DNA of 64,000 nt from an uncultured Duncaniella sp. (GCA_910578515.1 CAJTQR010000005.1:248001-312000), one strand, 5' to 3'; positions 33,179 to 41,182 are shown, counted from the stretch's first letter. Program-made: numbers and translations. Notes: generated from the sequence alone by a model not told the origin.

Positions 33179-33196
33179 ATACCGCTTATGGAAAAT

Positions 33197-33760
33197 TTAC
33201 AGAAATTTGATTTTTGAGAAGTTTTTACCGTATTGGTCGGAGCAGTATTGGCGGCGACCGCATTTTTTGCAGTGTTCGCCGCGCCAGACACTGTCGAACT
33301 GCTCCATTGCGGATTCAACAAGAGTAGGGTTGTCGGTGAAGATTCCGGCTTCAAAGTTGCGTCGGGTAGGGCTTTTCATTCCCATTCCGGCTCCGGTGAG
33401 GTTGGCTGAGCCGATGTAAGCCCATTGTCCGTCAATAACGATTATCTTGAAATGAACACGTGGGCATAGCATCCGTTCAAGAGCCGTTTTCAAGTTCGGA
33501 TAACGGTCAAAGTCTTCGCGGAATGCCGGACCAGGTTCTTTTGCGTGAATGAGGCGAATTTCAACGCCTCGTCGCAATAATTGATTTAACACGGCAAGGA
33601 ATGGCTCCGTTTCATTCCCAATTTTCACATGTAAGTCTTTGATGTCGGCTGTGCCAATCCAAAGAGTTTGCTTCACTGATGCTACCGTAGCCAATACGAT
33701 ATTGTAATGGTCAGTATCGGTTATAAATCTTATCATTAAGGACTGGGTATTTTCAGTCAA
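33197..33760 (-). CDS. Phospholipase D-like nuclease with one HKD motif and a cysteine cluster
   Basis: 187 residues. The PLD motif HFKIIVIDGQWAYIGSANLT (near residue 105) carries H-x-K-x4-D followed by GSAN; only one copy is present, as in Nuc-type nucleases that dimerise. The C-terminus adds EHCKKCGRRQYCSD, a possible metal-binding cluster. It overlaps the upstream DUF932-like gene by 8 bp and precedes the retron. A broken copy of its last ~58 codons lies beyond the RT. It could be a retron effector or simply the site next to which the retron landed. Confidence 0.88.
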   Translation of the reverse strand: MTENTQSLMIRFITDTDHYNIVLATVASVKQTLWIGTADIKDLHVKIGNETEPFLAVLNQLLRRGVEIRLIHAKEPGPAFREDFDRYPNLKTALERMLCPRVHFKIIVIDGQWAYIGSANLTGAGMGMKSPTRRNFEAGIFTDNPTLVESAMEQFDSVWRGEHCKKCGRRQYCSDQYGKNFSKIKFL

Positions 33761-34820
33761 AGATACTAAGATATTCTGTAATATCTCGTTTCTTGGTTAG
33801 AAAATCCATACTGTCGCCCATTAGTTTGTTGCGACGTATATCGCTGTCGCTCCATGTCGTGGTATGTGAAGCGAAGTATGTCAATCTGTTATATAGTTCC
33901 CAGAAGTTGATGTCGCTTTTTAGTCGATTGCACTTCATTCGTGAGGTGTCATAACCTGAGGCGGCATAGAGTTGTATAAGCATGGCTATAGGTGCTATTT
34001 GCTCAGCTATATCAGCTTCTACACCGGCTCTAACAAGCAGTTTATTAGCGAACGCTACTTCGGCAACCGACGACTGCGTTTTTTTCGCTATGATAGCGGC
34101 CTCGAGATGACGTTCCCAGTTGAGGTTCATCAACCTCTTGTTATTGGGTAGCTCAAGTAATTTAGTTGCCGAATTAGGCATCATATCATATATCGTTGCT
34201 TCTTTCCGAGGCATAATTCGAGTGGCTCCATTTGAACACACAAGCCGTTCAATATAGCTTCCCATCTCAATCCCGGCAAGACTCCATTTCATATATAGCC
34301 CATTTTTGAGGAACTCATCGTCAGGACCGAAGCCATCGAATTCTTCCTGATGGGGTTTCATGGTCAGCTCCACTCCATAGATTCCATTGAGACCGGTGCT
34401 GATAGACACGGGATAAAAGTCATTCCGGTCCATAAACATTTCAGCGAAATCGAAAAAGGCTTCAGGGGATATAACTTCATGCCTAATGGCGGTTGCACCT
34501 TCGATGGTTCGTGACTCTGGATTGGCAATCAATGCAATCTGATTTTGCTCGTTAGAGTTACCTGCAAGTGCGAAATAGTTTCGCAAATCGCGTGTTCCTT
34601 TATCACCAAAGCTTTCCTCAACTGCACATATTTGAGACGTGGTTAATCCTACAAATCGGTCGATGGTGGACTGAACAGACGGGGTCACATGAATCTCCAG
34701 ACCGTTGAGCTCAATCATATTATTGGCGCGACAATGCAGATTGGCCTTCTCAATCACTTTATAAGGGAACTGGTCATTGAGAATCTGACATTTTCGCTGT
34801 TGAAATTGATTTGAATCCAT
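33753..34820 (-). CDS. DUF932-like protein (tentative), third gene of the RadA-like/PLD operon
   Basis: 355 residues without signal or membrane segment. MGSYIERLVCSNGATRIMPR resembles the conserved R-L-V-C-S-N-G of DUF932-type phage/plasmid proteins, and RLKSDINFWELYNRLTYFAS fits their C-terminal region; I hold this tentatively. Function unknown. It lies 19 bp after the RadA-like ATPase gene and overlaps the PLD gene by 8 bp, so the three are one operon. Confidence 0.7.
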   Translation of the reverse strand: MDSNQFQQRKCQILNDQFPYKVIEKANLHCRANNMIELNGLEIHVTPSVQSTIDRFVGLTTSQICAVEESFGDKGTRDLRNYFALAGNSNEQNQIALIANPESRTIEGATAIRHEVISPEAFFDFAEMFMDRNDFYPVSISTGLNGIYGVELTMKPHQEEFDGFGPDDEFLKNGLYMKWSLAGIEMGSYIERLVCSNGATRIMPRKEATIYDMMPNSATKLLELPNNKRLMNLNWERHLEAAIIAKKTQSSVAEVAFANKLLVRAGVEADIAEQIAPIAMLIQLYAASGYDTSRMKCNRLKSDINFWELYNRLTYFASHTTTWSDSDIRRNKLMGDSMDFLTKKRDITEYLSIFD

Positions 34821-34839
34821 TTTTTGAAGGAGTAAGTAA

Positions 34840-35703
34840 TTATTTGGTTCTGTCTAATGAGTTATTGAATAGTCGGTCAAATTCATCTGCTATGTTGCGG
34901 ATGTTGTTCGAGGTCTCTTTTTGGAGTTGTTTAAGGCGTTGCTCCTTTTCATATCGCTCAGTGTCAAAGAACACATCGCCGGTAGTTGATAAACTGTAAT
35001 ACAGCTTTACCCCAACGTCGCCACGCCGATGTTTTGAAAAAAACACATACCGGTCAGAATAAATGTTCTTCGGATTGTCAAGTCGAAGTCCCATCATGGC
35101 GGTTATCATATGCTTCAATCTATTTGAGCCAATGAATGCCCCGCTTTTAGTTACTTGTTGAATTGTCAGTACTGTGGTGTTTACCTGACGGTCATTCCGC
35201 GCTTTATTCTGATGTTTTATCAAAGCCAATAGTTGGCTTTCTGCTTTCTTTTGCGTGATATTCTCCTCTTCTTTAATAATGCCTTGGAGTTCATAAAAAG
35301 AATCTATCGCAACAATATCCCATCCTTGGCTGAGAACATCAGAGACCAATGCAAGATTATGAACGCAATTATCAAAATCAGCCTCAACAAAAAGAATCTC
35401 GATTTCGCTGAACTTAGGAAATCGCTGGACATAGATAGCCAAATCAATCTCATTCATTTCTGCACTGATGAAGAGTATGCGAGTTTCTGGTTGCAACCGC
35501 AGAATGTTTGCTAACATATCAAGAAGTATTGTTGTTTTGCCTACTCCCGGATCGCCAATTATCATATAGTTGACGCCTTTGGGCAGCCCGTTATAACTGC
35601 ACAGAAGATTGTCGAGAACTGTGCCGGTAGCGAAGTTAACAAACAGAGATTTGTCAAACCTTACATCACGCATTTTAACTATTTTACCGACAGATGATTT
35701 CAT
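34840..35703 (-). CDS. RadA-like RecA-fold ATPase
   Basis: 287 residues. Walker A GDPGVGKTT near residue 52, ILFISAEMNE, Walker B DIVAIDSFYEL, and TTVLTIQQVTKSGAFIGSNR followed by LKHMITAMMGL, which parallels the RadA/Sms ATPase core (VTK.G.IAGP..LEHMVD). The RadA zinc finger and Lon-like C-domain are missing and the KNRFG motif is replaced by KHRRGD. It ends with a charged coiled-coil tail (EKEQRLKQLQKETSNNIRNI). First gene of the operon leading to PLD. Likely a DNA-binding motor or sensor. Confidence 0.85.
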   Translation of the reverse strand: MKSSVGKIVKMRDVRFDKSLFVNFATGTVLDNLLCSYNGLPKGVNYMIIGDPGVGKTTILLDMLANILRLQPETRILFISAEMNEIDLAIYVQRFPKFSEIEILFVEADFDNCVHNLALVSDVLSQGWDIVAIDSFYELQGIIKEEENITQKKAESQLLALIKHQNKARNDRQVNTTVLTIQQVTKSGAFIGSNRLKHMITAMMGLRLDNPKNIYSDRYVFFSKHRRGDVGVKLYYSLSTTGDVFFDTERYEKEQRLKQLQKETSNNIRNIADEFDRLFNNSLDRTK

Positions 35704-35769
35704 ATAAATCCTTCTATGCTTACAAATTAGTACTCTATCTACAAAAAACTATTGTTAGATAACTTGCGG

Positions 35770-35800
35770 CAAAAGTAATACAGACATGATGCAGATTGCG
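35770..35800 (-). promoter_or_regulatory. Promoter with weaker class A box (RadA-like operon)
   Basis: Minus strand: CGCAATCTGCATCATG (35800-35785), 7-bp spacer, TACTTTTG (35777-35770). TG-N3-CA is in register with the other class A promoters, though the rest of the box matches less well. Confidence 0.55.
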
Positions 35801-35821
35801 ATGCAAGATGAAAATTCATAT

Positions 35822-36058
35822 TCAATTTTTGAAAGAGTCCTCAATTTCATCCATCATTTCTTGACTGGTATCTAACGCTTCTTTCACTGCTATCAGCAGA
35901 TGTTTCCCAAGTAGTGCACAACCGATTATAACGCCAATCATGGCTTTGATTAGTCCATGATGGTTCGGACCGACGAATGAGGCTATACCTCCGATTATCC
36001 CGATGAAAGCACCATATTTCATCAGTTGTAGTTGGACTTTGGCAAATCGTTGCATCAT
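35822..36058 (-). CDS. Small two-pass membrane protein, partner of the FtsZ-like protein
   Basis: 78 residues with two hydrophobic helices (GAFIGIIGGIASFVG and AMIGVIIGCALLGKHLLIAV) and an acidic tail (MMDEIEDSFKN). Its ATG overlaps the FtsZ-like stop by 4 bp, so the pair is translationally coupled. A membrane anchor for the FtsZ-like protein is a natural guess but unproven. Confidence 0.8.
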   Translation of the reverse strand: MMQRFAKVQLQLMKYGAFIGIIGGIASFVGPNHHGLIKAMIGVIIGCALLGKHLLIAVKEALDTSQEMMDEIEDSFKN

Positions 36059-36792
36059 AATTTCAAATCCTTTCCTGCCACAATTGTGGATAAACGAACT
36101 TCGCCGATTGTCATATTTTCATCGTGAAATATCCCCCAAAGCGAAGTTATCTCGTCAGAAAAATTTGAGAGGAAGTCAGATAGCGGTTTTATCTCATTCA
36201 TTGTAAGGGTTGGTTGCATATCACGGTTGAAGAAGATAGATGTGATGATTCTTTCAACAGAGGCTATTTCATGATTTGAAAATTTCCTGTCAATCTTTGA
36301 AATAGCATCCGCAACTCGTGAGCCATCTTCTTTACCAACGGTTTCAATGATTTTGAAGAATCCTGAATTACGGAGTGTTAAAGAAATATCGTTGAAATCA
36401 AGACAAATGTATCCATGCTTTGTAATAATATCAAGAATAGCCTTGACATCATTATACATAGACTCAATATCGGTAATTGACTGAGAATCACAAAAAGATG
36501 TTGTACTAATAATGGGTGCAGTTGATATGATTAGTGTCAAGACTCCGGCCTGATAAAAGCTTTTTGCAATATCTGTAGCAGTATCTCTGTGCTCATCAGC
36601 TAATATGATGACCATACAATCCTCATCGGTAGGTGAAACTGATTCATCTTGGCTTATAACTGAGGCTGAGATACCCTCATATTCTAATGTCCCGATTTTA
36701 GATATTATCGGTTTTATGTTGTCTCCAATCCCCATTATGCGGAAACTTACTGGGAGTTTGCTTGGAAGGTCGATTGATAAATCTTCTATCAT
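36055..36792 (-). CDS. Degenerate FtsZ/tubulin-like protein lacking the GTP-binding G-box
   Basis: 245 residues. FRIMGIGDNIKPIISKI starts like the FtsZ Rossmann part; MVIILADEHRDTATDIAKSF then LTLIIST aligns with the FtsZ T4 region where the GGGTGTG signature is replaced by ADEHRDT. The second half matches the FtsZ C-domain order: CLDFNDISLTLRNSGFFKII, RVADAISKI, IITSIFFN..MQPTLTMNEI, LWGIFHDENMTIGEVRLS, TIVAG. Protein is much shorter than FtsZ (about 380-430). GTP binding is doubtful. It is encoded between a small VEKL protein and a two-pass membrane protein. Confidence 0.7.
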   Translation of the reverse strand: MIEDLSIDLPSKLPVSFRIMGIGDNIKPIISKIGTLEYEGISASVISQDESVSPTDEDCMVIILADEHRDTATDIAKSFYQAGVLTLIISTAPIISTTSFCDSQSITDIESMYNDVKAILDIITKHGYICLDFNDISLTLRNSGFFKIIETVGKEDGSRVADAISKIDRKFSNHEIASVERIITSIFFNRDMQPTLTMNEIKPLSDFLSNFSDEITSLWGIFHDENMTIGEVRLSTIVAGKDLKL

Positions 36793-36857
36793 CTGATTAT
36801 GAGTGTTCGGATAACGAACGACAATTACGTCGACTGCTATCCAAGTTAATGGTTCAG

Positions 36858-37076
36858 TTATAGTTTTTCAACGTTGAGGTTGTTGGCGTTGATGAATCCG
36901 GTGGGAAAATCGACATTGTACTTCATCTTCATCTGACGCTGTACTTCTGCCTTTACGGTTGAACTGCCCCATGGGAAAGTAGTGCTGTTATACGGAATTT
37001 CAACATTCATCCCGGCTTCGAGACGCTGACCGTTGCTTAAAAGTAATTTCTTAGTAGTTAATTTGAATATTGCCAT
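36858..37076 (-). CDS. Small VEKL-ending protein, copy 1
   Basis: 72 residues (MAIFKLTTKKLLLSNGQRLE ...). It aligns with the 67-residue protein at 42935 (shared FK.T.K, G[LM].V, S...K, VEKL end). No known family. Promoter with a class A box at 37105-37135; probably leads the operon with the FtsZ-like protein 65 bp downstream. Confidence 0.75.
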   Translation of the reverse strand: MAIFKLTTKKLLLSNGQRLEAGMNVEIPYNSTTFPWGSSTVKAEVQRQMKMKYNVDFPTGFINANNLNVEKL

Positions 37077-37104
37077 ATCGGTATTATTTTTATGGTTGAT
37101 ATAG

Positions 37105-37135
37105 CAAAATTATACAGGCAATGTATCAGTTTTGG
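37105..37135 (-). promoter_or_regulatory. Promoter with class A box (small protein/FtsZ-like operon)
   Basis: Minus strand: CCAAAACTGATACATT (37135-37120), 7-bp spacer, TAATTTTG (37112-37105). Confidence 0.7.
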
Positions 37136-37161
37136 TGACAAGATAATAATTTTTCTGGAAT

Positions 37162-37866
37162 TTATTTTGATGTCATTGCCCCCACGCTATAATAGTTACC
37201 TGAGAGCCAATCTACGATTTCTCCTCCGCTCTCTCTGACTTTATTCGTTAGCCATTTCAGAGATTGAGAAGATAGGCTATTGCAAAATTCAACACAGACT
37301 TTTGATAATGGGGCATTATTGTTAATCTTTATGTGTTTTAGATTGCTGCAACCATAAAGACCAAGGATTCCAATCATTGAGTTTCGGGCAATGTCGAGGG
37401 TAACTATTTCAGAGTTTTTACAATGAAGACGTTTCAATTCCGACAGCTCATTTAATTCCAATGTAACGCCTCTATATGATTCATAATCAAGATATGAGAG
37501 GTAAGGACATCCCCTTAAATTCATACATTCAAGTTGATGGAATGTCAACGCTTTTAGACTTGGGCAATTATCTATCACAAGCTCTCTTGCGTTAGTTTCC
37601 CATAGTCCATCGACTATTGAAAGCACACTGTCAAAATCATCAGAGAAAAACTCAATAATGTAAGGTGTTATAACTTTGGGATTCCTGTATAAATGCTCAG
37701 CTCTACACCATGAATCTTTATAATATGGGGCAAATATGGCTGTTGTGTTTCCATCGCCCCAATATATAGTCACAGAGGTGCCCATGCGTAGTTTGACATC
37801 AAACCATATATGGTTCCCCTCTGTCCATGTCTTGGTTTCTCCGTAGATTGTTATCTGTTTAATCAT
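37162..37866 (-). CDS. Leucine-rich-repeat-like protein
   Basis: About 234 residues from the ATG at 37866 (MIKQITIYGETKTWTEGNHI); an earlier ATG at 37938 lies inside the WYL gene. N-terminal strand-rich part with VTIYWGDGNTTAIFAPYYKD (PKD-like), then repeats of the type L.ALTFHQLECMNLRGCPYL, SELKRLHCKNSEIVTLDIA and LKHIKINNN, as in Bacteroidales leucine-rich proteins. No signal peptide. It lies 32 bp after WYL regulator 1. Likely a protein-interaction module. Confidence 0.75.
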   Translation of the reverse strand: MIKQITIYGETKTWTEGNHIWFDVKLRMGTSVTIYWGDGNTTAIFAPYYKDSWCRAEHLYRNPKVITPYIIEFFSDDFDSVLSIVDGLWETNARELVIDNCPSLKALTFHQLECMNLRGCPYLSYLDYESYRGVTLELNELSELKRLHCKNSEIVTLDIARNSMIGILGLYGCSNLKHIKINNNAPLSKVCVEFCNSLSSQSLKWLTNKVRESGGEIVDWLSGNYYSVGAMTSK

Positions 37867-37898
37867 AGTTATCCGAATACTTCGCAACTCTTGCGTTT

Positions 37899-38804
37899 TC
37901 AGTCGTTTTTGTAAAGTTCGTGCATATCTGAAATCCAACCTCTCATTGTCTGGCGAAGCGATGTGGGTGAAATCACTTCTATCATAGCTCCTGCCTGAAG
38001 CAGTTTCATCACAAAGTCGTAAGTAGGCGCAAGATACAATTCAAAATCAGCATATTCTCCATTATCTTCAACCAACTTCTGGCTGTGATGTAGTGGCAAT
38101 GATTTGAGATAGGGAGTATGGTCAGCATTTGAGCGAATTACAATTCGCTCAGGTTCTACATCGTCATCAATCACTATACCAAAGTAATTTGAGAAATATT
38201 CTGAGGATGAGAAGTTTTTGGGCAATTTGTATTCCTGTTCCGTAATCGCCACCAATTCAATGCGGTCGAGTCCATATAGCCGAATTGTATCCTTGCTAAG
38301 ATTATGACCGAGCATATACCAGCGGTTTTCATAAAGCTTGACACAATATGGCTCAACTGGAATTTTGAATGACCGTGAATACTTGAATGCCCTATACTCT
38401 ATGTTGACTACACGGTTCTCTTTCATAGCCTCCAGTAGGGTGGTGAGGTGGTCACGACCAGAAGGAATCTCGTCAACAACAATTCTATCTTTCAGAGAAA
38501 GATTTTCTCCGATTAGATTACCAACTGCAAATGAATCAAGCATCCACTTTTTCAACTCGTCCTCATCGATATCTTCAGGATTAGCGATAAAATAGAGGTA
38601 GCCGCCTACCCGTTGGCAATCAATGATGATGCCGAACTGCGAGAAGATGGCATCGCGCCAGCGGTTGAATGTAGCACGGTGTAAAGGCTTGCAGTCGCTG
38701 AGGTCCTTGCAGCGTTCCCATTTGTCGGACAAATCCCTATGCGAGATTTTTCCGGCACGTCTGATTGTCTCTATCAGCCAAGTGTATTTCTGTAGTTGAG
38801 TCAT
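37899..38804 (-). CDS. WYL-domain transcriptional regulator 1
   Basis: 301 residues. N-terminal helix-turn-helix (HRDLSDKWERCKD, HRATFNRWRDAIFSQFG), WYL domain from about residue 120 (VVNIEYRAFKYSRSFKIPVE, YENRWYMLGHN) and a C-terminal WCX-like region (SLPLHHSQKLVEDNGEYADF). A paralogue is at 43723. WYL regulators bind nucleic acid or nucleotide ligands and often control defence genes. Its own promoter carries a class A box, so it probably autoregulates. Confidence 0.92.
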   Translation of the reverse strand: MTQLQKYTWLIETIRRAGKISHRDLSDKWERCKDLSDCKPLHRATFNRWRDAIFSQFGIIIDCQRVGGYLYFIANPEDIDEDELKKWMLDSFAVGNLIGENLSLKDRIVVDEIPSGRDHLTTLLEAMKENRVVNIEYRAFKYSRSFKIPVEPYCVKLYENRWYMLGHNLSKDTIRLYGLDRIELVAITEQEYKLPKNFSSSEYFSNYFGIVIDDDVEPERIVIRSNADHTPYLKSLPLHHSQKLVEDNGEYADFELYLAPTYDFVMKLLQAGAMIEVISPTSLRQTMRGWISDMHELYKND

Positions 38805-38838
38805 GAGCTATTCCTTTGTTGGTTTTGTTAATGCTCTG

Positions 38839-38869
38839 CAAAGTTAACGCAAACTTGGCGCATTTTATG
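38839..38869 (-). promoter_or_regulatory. Promoter with class A box (WYL regulator 1)
   Basis: Minus strand: CATAAAATGCGCCAAG (38869-38854), 7-bp spacer, TAACTTTG (38846-38839). Extended upstream as TTGTATC, shared with the 41036-41072 promoter. Confidence 0.75.
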
Positions 38870-38884
38870 ATACAAGTTTGATAA

Positions 38885-39202
38885 TTATTCCTCCACAGGG
38901 AAAATATCAATGTCAGAACATGCACAATACTCATCCCAAGAAACAATGTTTCTCACAACAAGTCTTCCTTGTCCATCTTTGTCAATATAATAGTATTCGT
39001 ATTCTGTAAAGTCCAACTGAATATATATTTGCAGGTGGTTGTCGCTTTCGGTAAGCTCCATACCCATTATTGCAAATCGTTCATCGTTATCTACGAAAAA
39101 TTTGTGTAAATCGTAATACCCTTCTACCATTTTACTGAAGAAGGCATGACGTTTACGCATCATTTCAATACGTTCGTCATCAGTCATACAAACCAAATCC
39201 AT
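38885..39202 (-). CDS. Small acidic protein co-transcribed with RtcB1
   Basis: 105 residues, strongly acidic with aromatic-rich middle (YIQLDFTEYEYYYIDKDGQG). Its ATG overlaps the RtcB1 stop by one base (TAATG), so it is coupled to the ligase. No family recognised. Confidence 0.75.
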   Translation of the reverse strand: MDLVCMTDDERIEMMRKRHAFFSKMVEGYYDLHKFFVDNDERFAIMGMELTESDNHLQIYIQLDFTEYEYYYIDKDGQGRLVVRNIVSWDEYCACSDIDIFPVEE

Positions 39203-40458
39203 TATTTCGATGCTTTGAAGTTAAATATTGGACGTATGATAGTGTCGATGTTGACTGTATCGCCTATGTTGGCAATAATCTCATCGGCTGGTTTATATAC
39301 CATCGGTGATTCATCCCGGGTGAAGTCGTTGACACTCTCGGAATAGATTCCGGTCATTGAAGCTTCAAAGTCTTCCATCTTGATTTGCTCGTATGCCTGT
39401 GTACGGCTCAGTACACGTCCGGCTCCATGCGGTGCGGAACAATTCCAGTCAGGATTGCCTTTACCGGTACAGAGCAATGAACCGTCACGCATATTCAGAG
39501 GAATAATGCACCGTTCACCTTCAGCTGCTGAGATAGAACCTTTACGGATGATGTTATCATCACTGATATAGTTGTGGACAGATTCAAATTCTTCTTTTAT
39601 CTCAATGTTAGGAAAGAATTTAAGCAGCAAAAGAGAGATGAGCTTGCGGTTCAATACAGCCCAACGTTGGCAGATGCGCATATCATGTAGATAATCCTCA
39701 CGAGCATCCCCTTCGACATAACACAAGTCTCGGGGCAATCTTGGCTCTGCCACCTGCTGTGACTTGCGCATATTCTTGATTACACTCTGGAGTTCAGAGC
39801 GACGCCCAGCTTCCTTATATTCTTCGATTGTACGCTTGATTGTCTCTTCAAACTCATCAGCACCCTCAGTCATGTGCTTGATAGCCCTGTTCTGATATAT
39901 GTCAGCTACCTGCTTGCCAAGGTTGCGCGAACCGGTATGGATAACGAGATAGACATTACCCTCATCATCCTTATCCAACTCTATGAAGTGGTTACCTCCC
40001 CCAAGCGAACCGATAGCTTTGTTGATGCGCCCGGAGTCCTTCAAATCACGGTAGCAGTAAAGTTCAGTTACAAGGCGCTTCGCTTCGCGGTAGATTTCCA
40101 TCTCCTCCCCAACCAAAGGCTTAAACCCGAATCGGTCTTCCCGCACAATCATGCCAGACGGCACATTATTTCGGATATGCTCATGGAAGGCATGAAAGTC
40201 TATTTCTTCTATTCTCCCAAGATTAAGGATGCGCATACCGCAGCCTATATCCACACCTACTATATTGGGAATCACCTTGTCGCCAAGGTTGCCCGTGAAT
40301 CCGATGACGCATCCTGCTCCGGCGTGAACGTCGGGCATTATGCGTATTTTTTTGTCAGAAAACACGTCGATAGAGAGCAAAGTTCTTATCTGCTCCAATG
40401 CGTTCTTCTCAATGTTGTCTGTGAATATCTTCACGTTGTGTCCTTCTATTGTCTTCAT
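39202..40458 (-). CDS. rtcB: RtcB-family RNA ligase 1
   Basis: 418 residues. Catalytic landmarks: MPDVHAGAGCVIGFTG, GVDIGCGMRILNL (metal-binding D-x-x-C), IGSLGGGNHFIELDKD, HTGSRNLGKQVA and SAPHGAGRVLSR containing the histidine that takes GMP. RtcB joins RNA 2',3'-cyclic phosphate to 5'-OH ends with GTP and Mn. It heads a two-gene unit with the 105-residue acidic protein, from a class A promoter. A divergent second RtcB is encoded at 46223. Confidence 0.93.
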   Translation of the reverse strand: MKTIEGHNVKIFTDNIEKNALEQIRTLLSIDVFSDKKIRIMPDVHAGAGCVIGFTGNLGDKVIPNIVGVDIGCGMRILNLGRIEEIDFHAFHEHIRNNVPSGMIVREDRFGFKPLVGEEMEIYREAKRLVTELYCYRDLKDSGRINKAIGSLGGGNHFIELDKDDEGNVYLVIHTGSRNLGKQVADIYQNRAIKHMTEGADEFEETIKRTIEEYKEAGRRSELQSVIKNMRKSQQVAEPRLPRDLCYVEGDAREDYLHDMRICQRWAVLNRKLISLLLLKFFPNIEIKEEFESVHNYISDDNIIRKGSISAAEGERCIIPLNMRDGSLLCTGKGNPDWNCSAPHGAGRVLSRTQAYEQIKMEDFEASMTGIYSESVNDFTRDESPMVYKPADEIIANIGDTVNIDTIIRPIFNFKASK

Positions 40459-40484
40459 AATCTGTTTCTTTCAATGTCATACGG

Positions 40485-40515
40485 CAAAATTAGAGCTAAG
40501 ATGTCTCATAAAGCG
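40485..40515 (-). promoter_or_regulatory. Promoter with class A box (RtcB1)
   Basis: Minus strand: CGCTTTATGAGACATC (40515-40500), 7-bp spacer, TAATTTTG (40492-40485). Confidence 0.8.
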
Positions 40516-40523
40516 TTTCAACT

Positions 40524-40970
40524 TTAGCCTTTATCAGTTCTACCTTGACTTTTAATCAAGTCTGAAATTATGTCGGCTGCAATCGAGTTAATATCATCAC
40601 CATCCTCAAAGTTCATTTCTTGGTCAAGCCATTGAGTGACATATTCATCAACCTTGGGAAGATTAGACAACCCTAACGCTTCAACCGTAGCAAATAAAGT
40701 CCCCAAACGACTCAGATATAGCGAATTTAACTGGAGTTCAGTAAACTGAAACTTGCTGTTGTCTTTGATAATTTTGTCAAGGACAACTTCTTTCTGTGTA
40801 TCATACAGCTCTCCGTTTGCAAAACAATTCAGTCCTTTACAAATATAGAATGGACGTTTGAATGGGAATCGTTCGATGTGTCCATCCCAGTCAATTTCCA
40901 TAAAACCGATTCTATCATAAATGACGTGTGGATTTGCTTGTAAAAATACTTCTCGCCGTGTCATAATCAA
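40524..40970 (-). CDS. Unknown protein of the class A group
   Basis: 148 residues (MIMTRREVFLQANPHVIYDR ...), no signal or membrane segment. It contains VEALGLSNLPKVDEYVTQWL and an acidic stretch near the C-terminus. I do not recognise a family. It is divergent from the metallophosphoesterase gene and preceded by a class A promoter. Confidence 0.75.
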   Translation of the reverse strand: MIMTRREVFLQANPHVIYDRIGFMEIDWDGHIERFPFKRPFYICKGLNCFANGELYDTQKEVVLDKIIKDNSKFQFTELQLNSLYLSRLGTLFATVEALGLSNLPKVDEYVTQWLDQEMNFEDGDDINSIAADIISDLIKSQGRTDKG

Positions 40971-41035
40971 ATTTATATTCCTTAATTAGATTTAGTCGCA
41001 AAGTTAATTGACGACTACGCAACCATTTTACGCAG

Positions 41036-41066
41036 CAAAATTAAATTATACATGACGCATTTTACG
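41036..41066 (-). promoter_or_regulatory. Promoter with class A box (40970 gene)
   Basis: Minus strand: CGTAAAATGCGTCATG (41066-41051), 7-bp spacer, TAATTTTG (41043-41036). 17 bp CGCATTTTACGATACAA (41056-41072) repeats 38859-38875 with one mismatch. A second -7-like TAACTTTG at 41006-40999 lacks the box. Confidence 0.75.
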
Positions 41067-41113
41067 ATACAACAAAAAAATAACTGTGTCATGTAATTAT
41101 TTTCATCGTGTAT

Positions 41114-41144
41114 TACATAATGAGCCAACTTAAATGTATTTTTG
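41114..41144 (+). promoter_or_regulatory. Promoter with class A box (metallophosphoesterase operon)
   Basis: Plus strand: TACATAATGAGCCAAC (41114-41129), 7-bp spacer, TATTTTTG (41137-41144), 38 bp before the ATG at 41183. Confidence 0.7.
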
Positions 41145-41182
41145 CATTATAAATCAAAGACTACAATTATTATACATATCGA

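Larger units (their letters stand above)
32855..33191. repeat. 13-bp inverted repeat flanking the retron RNA
   Basis: CCATAAGCGGTAT (minus strand, 33191-33179) can pair with ATGCCGCTTATGG (32867-32855), one G-T wobble. The second arm includes the start codon of the reverse transcriptase; the first lies just after the PLD stop and upstream of the retron promoter. Confidence 0.7.

Noticed and set aside
33197..33760. PLD protein as the proven retron effector
   Set aside because: It adjoins the retron, but the broken duplicate on the other side suggests insertion next to PLD, and I recall no PLD-type effector among described retron classes; left as a possibility only.
40999..41006. TAACTTTG as main promoter of the 40970 gene
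   Set aside because: A second -7 element at 41036-41043 carries the class A box at exact spacing and is the better candidate; the proximal one lacks it.
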